NCBI RefSeq assembly: GCF_963676935.1
Contig: NZ_OY781470.1
Location: 806,001 to 870,000 of the forward strand
Reading direction: 5' to 3'
DNA length: 64,000 bases
From: Halarcobacter sp.
GTDB lineage: Bacteria; Campylobacterota; Campylobacteria; Campylobacterales; Arcobacteraceae
Every line of letters begins with the position of its first letter. Within the stretch, counting starts at the first letter, position 1. Shown here one piece after another: positions 47,175-55,956 of the stretch. Position numbers and translations under genes: made by a program. The notes under the pieces are model-generated. The model saw only the letters and a program-made list of their open reading frames with translations. It was not told the DNA's origin and did not search any database.

Positions 47175-48902
47175 ATGATTGCTATTGAAAAAAAGATAAA
47201 AAATAGAATACTAATTTTAATTTTGATGATTTTATTAACTACTGGAATTGTAATTATTTCATATGAAAATTATCTAATTAAAAATCATATTGAACATGAT
47301 ATTAGTACTAAAAATAAAAATATAAATAAAACTTTTAATCTTTTTATTGATGAATTAGATAAAGATATTGCAGAAAGAACAAATTTTATGCTTAGTTATA
47401 ATACTAGATTAGCATTAAAAAATAGGGATAGAAAAGCATTATATAAAAATGCAAAAGAACATTTTAAAAGAATGCGTAATAATAATAAGTATTTAAAAAT
47501 AATGACTTTTAGACTTCCTGATGGAAGTGCTTTTTTAAGAGTACATAAGCCAAAGATGTTTGGAGATAGTCTAGATAAAAAAAGAAAAATTATACTTGAC
47601 ACTATATTAAGTCAAAAAAGACAATTTGGTTTTGAAGTTGGAAAGTTAAAAATGACCCATAGAATTGTAACTCCTATATTTTATGATAATAAGTTGATAG
47701 GTGTTGTAGAGATTGGCGTTGAACCTGAATATATAATTGAAAAGATTAATAATATTTTTAATATAGAGTCTTCACTCTTTGTAAAAAATGAACAATTGGA
47801 ATTTACTTTACACAAAATAGAGGATAATTATAAGTATAAAGTTAATGATTTTATTTTTGTAAGGGGAAGTAAACTTATAAAAGACAATTTACAAAAAATT
47901 GATTTTGATAAAAAAATATCAAAAATAGAATATAAAGGAAAAAATTACTATATTGATACTATAAAACTTTTTGATCACAAAGGTAAAACTGCTGCAAAAA
48001 TGCTTATTTCTTACGATTTAACTGCTTTCAAAAAAGAGTTTGATGAAATGCTTGAAAAGAATCTTATGATAACTTTTTTAGTAATCATAATACTTTTTGT
48101 AGTTTTAAATATGGGCTTAAATTACTTTTTAAAAAAGATAGATAGTTTATATTTGAATATTCTAAAAAAAGATAAAATGATGTTACATCAATCTAAACTT
48201 GCCTCAATGGGTGAAATGATAGGTAATATTGCCCACCAATGGAGACAACCTTTAAGTGTAATTTCAACAAGTGCAAGTGGAATTAGAGTTCAAAATGAAT
48301 TGGGTGTACTCAATGATGAAACTTTACATAATTCAGTAAATGGAATTGTAAATAGTACTAAATATCTTTCTCAAACAATTGATGATTTTATGGATTTTGT
48401 AAAAAATGATAAAAGTGCAGTAGAGTTTGATATAAAAGAAAATATTGAAAAAAATATTGAGATATTAAAAGGCAGTTTAAAAATTCATCAAATAAATTTA
48501 GTATTAAATTGTCATAAAGAGTATATAAAAGGTTTTCCTAATGAATTAACTCAAGTATTTATAAATATTGTTCATAATGCAAAAGATGCATTAAAAGAAC
48601 AAAATGTAAAAGAAAAATATATATTTATTGAAACAAATAAAACAGATAAAGATGTAGAAATTATTATTAAAGATAATGCTAATGGAATTCCTAATCATAT
48701 CATAAATAAAGTTTTTGATCCTTATTTTACTACTAAAAATGAGTCAAATGGGACGGGATTAGGTTTATATATGTCATATAGAATTATTACTGAAAGTATG
48801 AAAGGTAATATAAAAGTTGAAAATGTAGAATATAATTTTAATGAAAAAACATATATAGGAGCAATGTTTACTATATCTTTACCTTTTAGTTGTCAAAACT
48901 AA
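47175..48902 (+). CDS. Membrane sensor histidine kinase with dCache_3-like sensor
   Basis: 575 residues. Two membrane segments (about 9-28 and 290-315) flank a periplasmic sensor containing TFRLPDGSAFLRVHKPKMFG, the pattern of the dCache_3 family. The kinase core shows the H box IAHQWRQPLS (phospho-His near residue 352), N box NIVHNAKDALKE, and G boxes DNANGIPNHI and GTGLGLYMS. I take the ATG at 47175 because AAAGGA lies ten bases upstream; the ATG at 47166 is too close to it. No response regulator is adjacent on this strand. The lone receiver at 53847 is one possible partner. Its stop codon overlaps that of the convergent kinase gene. Confidence 0.9.
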   Translation: MIAIEKKIKNRILILILMILLTTGIVIISYENYLIKNHIEHDISTKNKNINKTFNLFIDELDKDIAERTNFMLSYNTRLALKNRDRKALYKNAKEHFKRMRNNNKYLKIMTFRLPDGSAFLRVHKPKMFGDSLDKKRKIILDTILSQKRQFGFEVGKLKMTHRIVTPIFYDNKLIGVVEIGVEPEYIIEKINNIFNIESSLFVKNEQLEFTLHKIEDNYKYKVNDFIFVRGSKLIKDNLQKIDFDKKISKIEYKGKNYYIDTIKLFDHKGKTAAKMLISYDLTAFKKEFDEMLEKNLMITFLVIIILFVVLNMGLNYFLKKIDSLYLNILKKDKMMLHQSKLASMGEMIGNIAHQWRQPLSVISTSASGIRVQNELGVLNDETLHNSVNGIVNSTKYLSQTIDDFMDFVKNDKSAVEFDIKENIEKNIEILKGSLKIHQINLVLNCHKEYIKGFPNELTQVFINIVHNAKDALKEQNVKEKYIFIETNKTDKDVEIIIKDNANGIPNHIINKVFDPYFTTKNESNGTGLGLYMSYRIITESMKGNIKVENVEYNFNEKTYIGAMFTISLPFSCQN

Positions 48903-49843
48903 TTTGATAAAGCTTGTTTAAGGGTAAATTTTGCTCCATTTTCTATATTTGCAGCACTAAGAAGAGTATTATTTTTCCTAGCAATTTGACAGCTCATATA
49001 AAGTCCAATTCCTGTACCGTTTTCTTTTTTTGTAGTGAAATTAGATTTGAATATTTCATCAATAATATCTTCTTTTATTCCACCGGCATTATCGCTTATT
49101 TCTAAAATATTAAAATTGTCTTTTTGATATATTTTTATAAGAATTTTTCTATCTTTTCTATCTTTAAAAATAAAAGCATCTTTAGAATTGTTTAATATAT
49201 TTAATAAAATATGTTTAAATTCATTTTCAATACCTTTAATTTTAAAATCATTTATCTTTTCAATCTTAATATCTATTTTATATTTGATATATTCATCTTT
49301 TATAAACATTAAAACTTTATCAATCATCTGTTTTGCACTAAAATATGATTGTTCTTTATTTGGTCTGAAAAATGTTCTAAATTCATTTAATGTTGTATTC
49401 ATATGTTCTATAACATCAGTCATCTTTCCCTGAAAATCATTAATGTATTTTTCATCTATTTGCCCAGATTGGAAGTCTAAATCTAACATACTTAATTTAA
49501 GATTTAATATTCCTAGTGGTTGAGCCCATTGGTGTGCTATTGCATCAATCATCTCACCCATGGCAGCAAATTTTGATTGTTCTAATAGGATTTTTTCATT
49601 TTTTTCTCTTTTTTCAATCTCTTCCTCAACTTTTTTTTCAAGATTGTTTTTATATTCATCTAATTCTTCATTTGCTTCTAACAATCTTAGTTGCATTTTG
49701 TCACTTTGTTTGATGATTTTGTCAAGTCTTTCGCTCTTTCTTTTATAATCCTCTAATAATTCAAGTAAACCATCTTTAAAATGGTCATAATCTTTTTTTA
49801 GAAATTTTCCTACATATTGTTTATTTAGATTGTCTTTTCTCAT
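48899..49843 (-). CDS. Cytoplasmic sensor histidine kinase with coiled-coil N-terminus
   Basis: 314 residues with no membrane segment. A coiled coil (about 30-85, e.g. LEANEELDEYKNNLEKKVEEE) leads into the H box MIDAIAHQWAQPLGIL, N box HILLNILNNSKDAF and G boxes ISDNAGGIKEDII and GTGIGLYMS. Its start overlaps the stop of the SBP-PAS-SpoIIE gene by four bases, so it is the third gene of that operon and may read signals from the neighbouring sensor proteins. Its partner receiver may be the 118-residue receiver at 53847 in the divergent operon; this is inference. Confidence 0.9.
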   Translation of the reverse strand: MRKDNLNKQYVGKFLKKDYDHFKDGLLELLEDYKRKSERLDKIIKQSDKMQLRLLEANEELDEYKNNLEKKVEEEIEKREKNEKILLEQSKFAAMGEMIDAIAHQWAQPLGILNLKLSMLDLDFQSGQIDEKYINDFQGKMTDVIEHMNTTLNEFRTFFRPNKEQSYFSAKQMIDKVLMFIKDEYIKYKIDIKIEKINDFKIKGIENEFKHILLNILNNSKDAFIFKDRKDRKILIKIYQKDNFNILEISDNAGGIKEDIIDEIFKSNFTTKKENGTGIGLYMSCQIARKNNTLLSAANIENGAKFTLKQALSN

Positions 49844-52800
49844 ATTTTAAATCCTATTAGAGCCATATCATCATTTCTTTCAAAGTTACCTTGATACTCC
49901 ATTATTTCATAAAGAAGAATCTCTTGTTGATCAGAAAATGGTAAATCATAATTATCTTCAAGAAGTTTTTTAAATCTTCTTTTACCAAAAGGAAATCCTT
50001 TTTGTCCTCCATTTTGGTCTAAATAACCATCTGTTGAGATATAAAATTGCATCCCTTTAGTTAATTCTATAGTGTGTTCTGTAAACTCATAATTTTTATC
50101 AGATTTTTTATATCCAATAGATTGTCTATCACCTTTTAAAACAGTAAACACTCCATTTTCTTCATAAAAAAGAGGTATTTCTGCACCTGCATATTTGATT
50201 ATATTATTTTTTTTATTATAATATAGAATTCCTCCATCAAAGCCGGCATTAGAAATAGATGTTTCATCTTCTTGTTTTAATAGATGTTTCATGCTTTTGT
50301 TAAAAATCGATAATATTTTTGCAGGACTTACAATCTCATCTTTGTTTTTTAGATTTGATACTATCTGTCTTTCTATTGCTTTTACTAACATTGTTACAAA
50401 AGCACCTGGTACTCCATGTCCTGTACAATCGATAAGCATTAGAATACATTCATTTTCATCTCTTAATCCTTCAAATAAATATATATCTCCTCCTACAATA
50501 TCTTTTGGATGCCAGATTGCAAAATAGTCACTAAAATATTTTTTAAAAGATGAATTTTCAGGAATTAAGGCATGTTGTATTAAAGAAGCGTATTCAATAC
50601 TATCTTTAGTTTGTTGATGTATAAGTTCAATCTCTTTTTTTGCTTTTTCTAAATCTATAGTTCTTTCTTTAACTTTAATTTCAAGGTTTTTACTTAAATC
50701 TTCAACAATTTTTTTATCTGAAATATCTTGACTTATTGCTTTATATCCTATGTGATTTGAGTATTTATCATAATCTAATTCTATTTTTGAATAAAGCCAA
50801 TATGCAGTACCATCTTTTTTTCTATTTTTTATTTCACCTTCCCATGTTTTACCTTTCTTTAAACTCTTCCAAAGTTGTTTGAATAGTTTTTGTGGCATAT
50901 CAGGATGTCTAACAATACTATGGGGTTGACCTATTAATTCTTTATTAGAATAACCAGAAATATTACAAAATGCTGTACTTACTTTTTTAATATTTCCTTT
51001 TTTGTCTGTATTTGAGAAGATTACATTTTTATCTAAAGATATTAAAGTATTTTCAAGTTGTTCTTTTTGGTTTTTTATATCTGCTGTTTTTCTATCAACA
51101 AGTTGCCTTAATTTTTTATTCCAATATACAATTATTGATATAACAATTAGAATAATAATAATTACTGGGAATATATATGATAAAACTTTTTTAAGTGAGA
51201 AACCTTTGTTTTCTTCAACTTTTACTTTGATCCAACCATTATAAATTCTTTCTCTATCTATTTCTGATATTGTTCTAAAAACTTTGTTTACTATTGAAAG
51301 TAACTCAGGCATTTTAGGATTTATTAGGTAGTGGTGGTTAAAGTCTTTTCCTGTTTGCCCAGCAAGTTTAAGATTGTCTTTTCCTATTTTTGAAATATTA
51401 TAAAGTGCAGGAGCAATATGACCTATAAATACATCTGCTTCATGGTTAGATACTTTTAATAAAGCTTCAAAAATACTTCTGGTTTCTATTATTTTAATAT
51501 CAGGATATAAACCTTTTATATAATTGTAGCTTGTATAATGTTTTGGTATTGCAAATACTTTATTTTTAATTTTATCTAAAGATTCAACATAATCAATATT
51601 GTCATTTGTAACTATAACCATTGGATAAGAGGCATATCTATTTGAAATTAATCCTAAAAGTATCTCTTCTTTTGAATCACCAATTCCTGGGACCAAATCA
51701 ATTTCACCATTTTTAAACTTTTTAAGTACATCAGACCAAGAGTTTGAAGGTACGAATTTAAACTCAATACCTGTAGTTTCTGATACAAAATTTAAATAAT
51801 CTCCCATAATACCTGACATTGAACCATTTTCAATAATTGATAAAGGTTTCCAATTTATTTCACTATATTTAACAACTGTTTTTTTATCTAACCATTGATA
51901 CTCTTTTTTACTAAAATTAATTTGTCTTTTTTTATCAAACCATTTTAGTTTGAGTTTATCAATATCTTGAATAGATACTTTTTTCATTGCTTTTTTTAGT
52001 ATGGAGTGTAATTCAGGTGCATCATTTCTTACTGCAATATACAAGTTTTCCATTTCAGGGTCATCAGCTTTTACATCAGCAGTATATTTTAATCCCTTAA
52101 TCACATTTTCTTGCATAATATTGTTTAATATAGCTGTTTTACCTAAAGTCGCATCGACTTCTCCATATACTACTGCTTTTATACTTTCCAAAGTGTCATT
52201 ATATATAACAATTTCAATTTTAGGGTATTTGTTTTTTAAATATTTTTCATATATAAAACCTTTTATAACAGATACTTTTTTGCCAAAAAGTGATTCGATA
52301 TCTGCTATATCACTTCTATCATCTTTTGTTAATATTGAAGTTACATTTCTTGCATAAACACCTACATAAGAGAGTTTTTCTTCTCTGTCTTTAGTTTTTG
52401 CAATATTCATCATAACATCAATCTCTTTGTTATATGCTCTATTTAAAGATTCATTCCAAGTTCCAGTAACAAATTTTATTTCAAAACCAGCAATTTTTGA
52501 TAATAAATTAATATAGTCTATTGAGTAACCAAGTGGTAAACCATTTTTATTGAAGTTAAAAGGAGCCCAATCGTATTCATTATGAACTTTTATTATAGGG
52601 TGTTCAGTAAGCCACTTTTTTTCCTCTTTTGTTAATTCTATTCTAATGTTTTGTTTTTTTGAACAAACATCCATTCTACCTATTAATTCATCCTTATAGG
52701 TGATTTCATATGTTTCTTTTTTACATTCTATTTGTAGATGTTCTTCATCAAAATTTTCTTGTGCAATCTCATGTTCTCTATTTTTATATAAAAACAAAAA

Positions 52801-53004
52801 TCTTTTGCTTGTCAAAGAATCATATAGAGTAATATATTTGATTTGATCATTTTTGTCCATATGATTTTTCAAAATATTAATCACTTCATTTTCATCTAAT
52901 ACATAAAATGGATTAGCAATTTGATTAGCTATATCTTTGTTTGTACTTATGGCAAATGAGCTAGAAAATATAAGAATAATTGTTAAAAAAATTTTAAGTA
53001 TCAT
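49840..53004 (-). CDS. Sensor phosphatase: SBP-SBP-TM-PAS-SpoIIE (SiaA-like)
   Basis: 1054 residues. Signal peptide 1-19; two family-3 solute-binding domains at about 134-357 (VHNEYDWAPFNFNKNGLPLG) and 375-592 (WKPLSIIENGSMSGIMGDYL); one membrane helix 608-628; PAS 650-765 (STAFCNISGYSNKELIGQ, SIVRHPDMP); coiled coil to about 805; PP2C/SpoIIE phosphatase 830-1054. The phosphatase keeps metal-binding Asp residues (VGGD 837-840, IDCTGHG 858-864, STDG 990-993, NDDMALIGF). It is the likely counterpart of SiaA, which dephosphorylates SiaC in Pseudomonas; siaB- and siaC-like genes are divergent next door. Ligands may be small amino-acid-like solutes. It overlaps both neighbours by four bases. Confidence 0.9.
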   Translation of the reverse strand: MILKIFLTIILIFSSSFAISTNKDIANQIANPFYVLDENEVINILKNHMDKNDQIKYITLYDSLTSKRFLFLYKNREHEIAQENFDEEHLQIECKKETYEITYKDELIGRMDVCSKKQNIRIELTKEEKKWLTEHPIIKVHNEYDWAPFNFNKNGLPLGYSIDYINLLSKIAGFEIKFVTGTWNESLNRAYNKEIDVMMNIAKTKDREEKLSYVGVYARNVTSILTKDDRSDIADIESLFGKKVSVIKGFIYEKYLKNKYPKIEIVIYNDTLESIKAVVYGEVDATLGKTAILNNIMQENVIKGLKYTADVKADDPEMENLYIAVRNDAPELHSILKKAMKKVSIQDIDKLKLKWFDKKRQINFSKKEYQWLDKKTVVKYSEINWKPLSIIENGSMSGIMGDYLNFVSETTGIEFKFVPSNSWSDVLKKFKNGEIDLVPGIGDSKEEILLGLISNRYASYPMVIVTNDNIDYVESLDKIKNKVFAIPKHYTSYNYIKGLYPDIKIIETRSIFEALLKVSNHEADVFIGHIAPALYNISKIGKDNLKLAGQTGKDFNHHYLINPKMPELLSIVNKVFRTISEIDRERIYNGWIKVKVEENKGFSLKKVLSYIFPVIIIILIVISIIVYWNKKLRQLVDRKTADIKNQKEQLENTLISLDKNVIFSNTDKKGNIKKVSTAFCNISGYSNKELIGQPHSIVRHPDMPQKLFKQLWKSLKKGKTWEGEIKNRKKDGTAYWLYSKIELDYDKYSNHIGYKAISQDISDKKIVEDLSKNLEIKVKERTIDLEKAKKEIELIHQQTKDSIEYASLIQHALIPENSSFKKYFSDYFAIWHPKDIVGGDIYLFEGLRDENECILMLIDCTGHGVPGAFVTMLVKAIERQIVSNLKNKDEIVSPAKILSIFNKSMKHLLKQEDETSISNAGFDGGILYYNKKNNIIKYAGAEIPLFYEENGVFTVLKGDRQSIGYKKSDKNYEFTEHTIELTKGMQFYISTDGYLDQNGGQKGFPFGKRRFKKLLEDNYDLPFSDQQEILLYEIMEYQGNFERNDDMALIGFKI

Positions 53005-53714
53005 TTAAGAGGCTTTATATATTTGTTAATAAGTTTTATAGTTTCATTTGAAACATTTTTTGAACAAATTAGATATCGTTTATTTCCTTTTGGTATATTT
53101 TTTACACTAAAAAATTTAAGATTATTCATTGCTTTATCATTTAATAAAATTTTTGCTTCTTCTTCTGAAATAAATAAATAATCAGCCCTTTTTGCAACAA
53201 TCATTGAAAGCATTTTTTTGTTATTAGTATAAACTTCTTTTTTTATTGTTTTAAAGTTTTTTATTTTTTCATCTAAAAAAGAACCATATGAGTAAGAAGC
53301 TTTAGAAAGTAAGCTTAAGTTTCTATTTTTTAATAAATTATCGACGGAGATATTTTTTAATATATTCTCATTCTCTTTTCTAGAGATTATTCCTAAGGGT
53401 TTGTCTTGATATAAAGGATGAGTAAATTTTGCAAACTCTTCTCTTTGTATATTTTTAAACCATCCAATTGCACACATTTTATTTATATTAGCTTTAATTT
53501 CATATAAATGTCTTTTTGATGGTTTCTCTTTCAATTTATATTTTACACCAGAATATTGTAATGCTTTTAATACAGGAGTAGCAACTAATCCTTTTATTGA
53601 ATTTGAATATTTTTCTACATAAGGTATTCTCTCTTCATACACTATAAATAAAGGGTTATCTGCTTTGAGTAATATTGTAAAAAGTGTTGTCAAAAAGAAA
53701 AATATTTTAAACAT
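53001..53714 (-). CDS. Periplasmic family-3 solute-binding protein
   Basis: 237 residues, with a signal peptide (1-18) and the SBP_bac_3 pattern: FIVYEERIPYVEKYSNSIKG, then VATPVLKALQYSGVKYKL and a late SEEEAKILL. It is smaller and divergent from ABC-transporter binding proteins and no transporter genes are near. It is first in the operon and overlaps the SBP-PAS-SpoIIE gene by four bases, so it probably helps sensing by that protein rather than uptake. Confidence 0.82.
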   Translation of the reverse strand: MFKIFFFLTTLFTILLKADNPLFIVYEERIPYVEKYSNSIKGLVATPVLKALQYSGVKYKLKEKPSKRHLYEIKANINKMCAIGWFKNIQREEFAKFTHPLYQDKPLGIISRKENENILKNISVDNLLKNRNLSLLSKASYSYGSFLDEKIKNFKTIKKEVYTNNKKMLSMIVAKRADYLFISEEEAKILLNDKAMNNLKFFSVKNIPKGNKRYLICSKNVSNETIKLINKYIKPLK

Positions 53715-53782
53715 TTTTATCCTTTATTGAAAATTATATTATAATGTATATAAAAAGTAATTATAAAGTGATATTATTTATT

Positions 53783-53797
53783 ATACAAAAGTTGTAT
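53783..53797. promoter_or_regulatory. Inverted repeat in the divergent Sia-like promoter region
   Basis: ATACAA-AAG-TTGTAT lies midway between the starts of the SBP operon (minus) and the receiver-SiaB-SiaC operon (plus), 132 bp apart. It is well placed for a regulator that controls both units. Confidence 0.35.
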
Positions 53798-53846
53798 TAA
53801 AGTATATTTTTGTAATTATTATTTAATCATAAAATTAAGGTAAATT

Positions 53847-54203
53847 GTGAAATTTTTAATTGTAGATGATTCAAAAATTGCTAGAAAAAGATTAAATTCA
53901 TATTTAAATGAATTAAATTATGTAGTTTTAGGTGAAGCAATTGATGGATTAGATGCAATAGATAAGTTTAAATCACTAAAACCTTCTTATATTACACTAG
54001 ATTTAGAGATGCCTAAATTAAATGGAATAGATACTGCAAAAAAATTATTTGAAATAGATCCAAATGTAAAAATCATATTAATCACATCTATTTTAGATAA
54101 AAAAGAGATAATTAATGCGTATAGAATAGGAATTAAAAAAGTTATTACAAAACCCTTTTCAATAGAAAAATTAAAAGAATCTATTGAAGAGATAAAAGGT
54201 TAA
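53847..54203 (+). CDS. Single-domain response regulator (CheY-like)
   Basis: 118 residues, receiver domain only. The acidic pocket is DDSK near residue 7-10, the phospho-acceptor Asp is in YITLDLEMPKLNG (about residue 53), Thr/Ser in LITSILDKK, and Lys in ITKPFSIEKL. The start is GTG after TAAGGTAAATT. It leads the siaB/siaC/HD-GYP-like operon, so a kinase signal may enter the partner switch here. Candidate donors are the two histidine kinases at 47-50 kb. Confidence 0.92.
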   Translation: MKFLIVDDSKIARKRLNSYLNELNYVVLGEAIDGLDAIDKFKSLKPSYITLDLEMPKLNGIDTAKKLFEIDPNVKIILITSILDKKEIINAYRIGIKKVITKPFSIEKLKESIEEIKG

Positions 54204-54206
54204 AAT

Positions 54207-54764
54207 ATGAATATAAAAATGATTCAAGATATAGTAGAAGAAGATGGCATTATATTTTTAACGTATGGAGGTTTTCTTTCTCAATCATTAATTTCATCTA
54301 TGATGGAAGCTTTGGAAAAAGAAGCAAAAGAAAGAGATTTAAATTTAGGTGTTGCAAGTAATATTTTTACTATTTTTATTGAATTAACACAAAATATGAT
54401 GAATTATTCAAAAACAAAAAATATTGATTGTAATGAGTTAAATCCACAAGGTTTAATTATTGTTACAAAAGATTTAGAAGAAAACTATTTTATTCATAGT
54501 CAAAATATAATTACGCAAAAAGACAAAGATAAAATTCAACCAAAATTAGAGGAGCTAATTGATTTAAATAGAGAAGAAGTAAAAAAAAGATATAGAGAAT
54601 TAAGAAGAAGTGGAAAAGATAAGCATGGTAAAGGTGGGGGAATTGGCTTTTATGAAATTGCAAAAAGAAGTGATGAAATAAAGTTTAGTTTTAGGGAAAT
54701 AAACAAAGATAAATTTTATTTTCATTTTATTGCAAAAATTGTTACAAAAAAGGAGAAGAAATAA
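54207..54764 (+). CDS. SiaB-like protein kinase
   Basis: 185 residues. The fold is GHKL-type: an N-box ELTQNMMNYSK (59-69, with Glu59 and Asn63) and a glycine-rich lid GKGGGIGFYEIA (141-152). This matches the SiaB family (DUF6272), in which the kinase phosphorylates SiaC in Pseudomonas. It is three bases after the receiver gene and one base before the siaC-like gene, so the three should be made together. The target phosphosite is predicted in the next protein. Confidence 0.85.
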   Translation: MNIKMIQDIVEEDGIIFLTYGGFLSQSLISSMMEALEKEAKERDLNLGVASNIFTIFIELTQNMMNYSKTKNIDCNELNPQGLIIVTKDLEENYFIHSQNIITQKDKDKIQPKLEELIDLNREEVKKRYRELRRSGKDKHGKGGGIGFYEIAKRSDEIKFSFREINKDKFYFHFIAKIVTKKEKK

Positions 54765-55142
54765 ATGGAAAAGTTAATAATTAAGGAAACAAAATATACT
54801 CCTTTTATAAAACTTGATAATGAAAAAGGATTAATGGAATTAGTTGGAAAATCCTATCCTGAAAATACATTCGAGTTTTATAAACCAATGTTAGATTGGG
54901 TTGAAGAGTATTTTGAAAAAAATGATAAAAAAACTATAGTGAATATGGAAATTATTTATTTTAATTCTAGTAGTTCAAAACTATTTTTTGATTTTTTTGA
55001 CCTTTTAGAAGAAGCACATAATAATGGTAAATCTATTGAGATAAATTGGATTTATGATGAAGAAAATGAAAGTGCATTAGAAGCGGGAGAAGATTTTAAA
55101 GAGGATTTTGAAGATTTAAATTTTAATTTAATAGAAAAATAA
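54765..55142 (+). CDS. SiaC-like protein (DUF1987)
   Basis: 125 residues with the DUF1987 pattern: TPFIKLDNEKGLMELVGKSY, PMLDWVEEYFE, and IIYFNSSSSKLFFDFF. Residue 68 is the first Ser of NSSSSK; from memory Pseudomonas SiaC is phosphorylated on Thr68 of NTSS, so Ser68 is the likely phosphosite here. Unphosphorylated SiaC binds and activates the diguanylate cyclase SiaD. Here the next gene encodes an HD-GYP protein, the probable target. It abuts the siaB-like gene. Confidence 0.88.
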   Translation: MEKLIIKETKYTPFIKLDNEKGLMELVGKSYPENTFEFYKPMLDWVEEYFEKNDKKTIVNMEIIYFNSSSSKLFFDFFDLLEEAHNNGKSIEINWIYDEENESALEAGEDFKEDFEDLNFNLIEK

Positions 55143-55156
55143 TTATTGGAAATAAT

Positions 55157-55955
55157 ATGCTTGGAAATGAAAATAAACTAGTTTCAGAACTACATGAACT
55201 ACAAAATAATTTTAAAAAAACAACTGATAAGTTGATTAAAGATATTAATCGTCATGATAAAATTATGGCTCAAAGTGATAAAAGACAGCAAAAAGAGTAT
55301 GATGAACTTCAAGTAAGACTTAAAGAGGTTGAAGCTTTAAGTAAAGAGATTGAAGAGACTCAACGAGAAGTTGTTTTTACTATGGGTGCTATTGGGGAAA
55401 GTAGAAGTAAAGAAACAGGAAATCATGTAAAAAGAGTAGCTGAGTATTCAAAAGTTTTTGCTTTATATTATGGTTTACCTGAAAAAGAAGCAGAGATGTT
55501 AAAACAAGCTAGTCCCATGCATGATATAGGGAAGGTTGCTATTCCTGATGCAGTTTTGAATAAACCAGGTAGGTTTAGAAGAGGAAAGAAAAATAATGAA
55601 TACCCATTCCCAGTTAGGGTATGACATGTTAAAACACTCAAATAGATCTTTACTAAAATGTGCAGCGACAGTAGCATATGAACATCATGAAAAATGGGAT
55701 GGCACAGGATATCCAAGAAAACTAAAAGGTGAAGAGATTCATATATATGGAAGAATAACAGCAATGGCTGATGTTTTTGATGCTTTAGGAAGTGATAGAT
55801 GCTATAAAGAAGCTTGGGATGATGAAAAGATATTTAATCTTTTTAAAGAGGAAAGAGGAAAACATTTTGAACCAAAACTAGTAGATATCTTTTTTGAACA
55901 TTTAGATGAGTTCTTAGAAATAAGAGAAACATTAAAAGATGAATATGAAAAATAA
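55157..55955 (+). pseudogene. HD-GYP c-di-GMP phosphodiesterase with coiled-coil N-terminus, frameshifted
   Basis: Reads as one gene of about 266 codons. Part 1 (55157-55624) has a coiled coil (about 8-75) and the first half of the HD-GYP domain with His90, the HD pair (MHDIGK, 121-126) and NKPGRF. The domain continues in the +1 frame from about 55578 (EEERKIMNTHSQLGYDML; second open part, first ATG 55596, to 55955) with the GYP motif HHEKWDGTGYP. Family spacing suggests two bases were lost next to 55577 rather than one gained. All metal ligands survive across the break. It may be a recent pseudogene or a sequence error. Its place after siaC-like makes it the likely output. Confidence 0.85.
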
Positions 55956-55956
55956 T

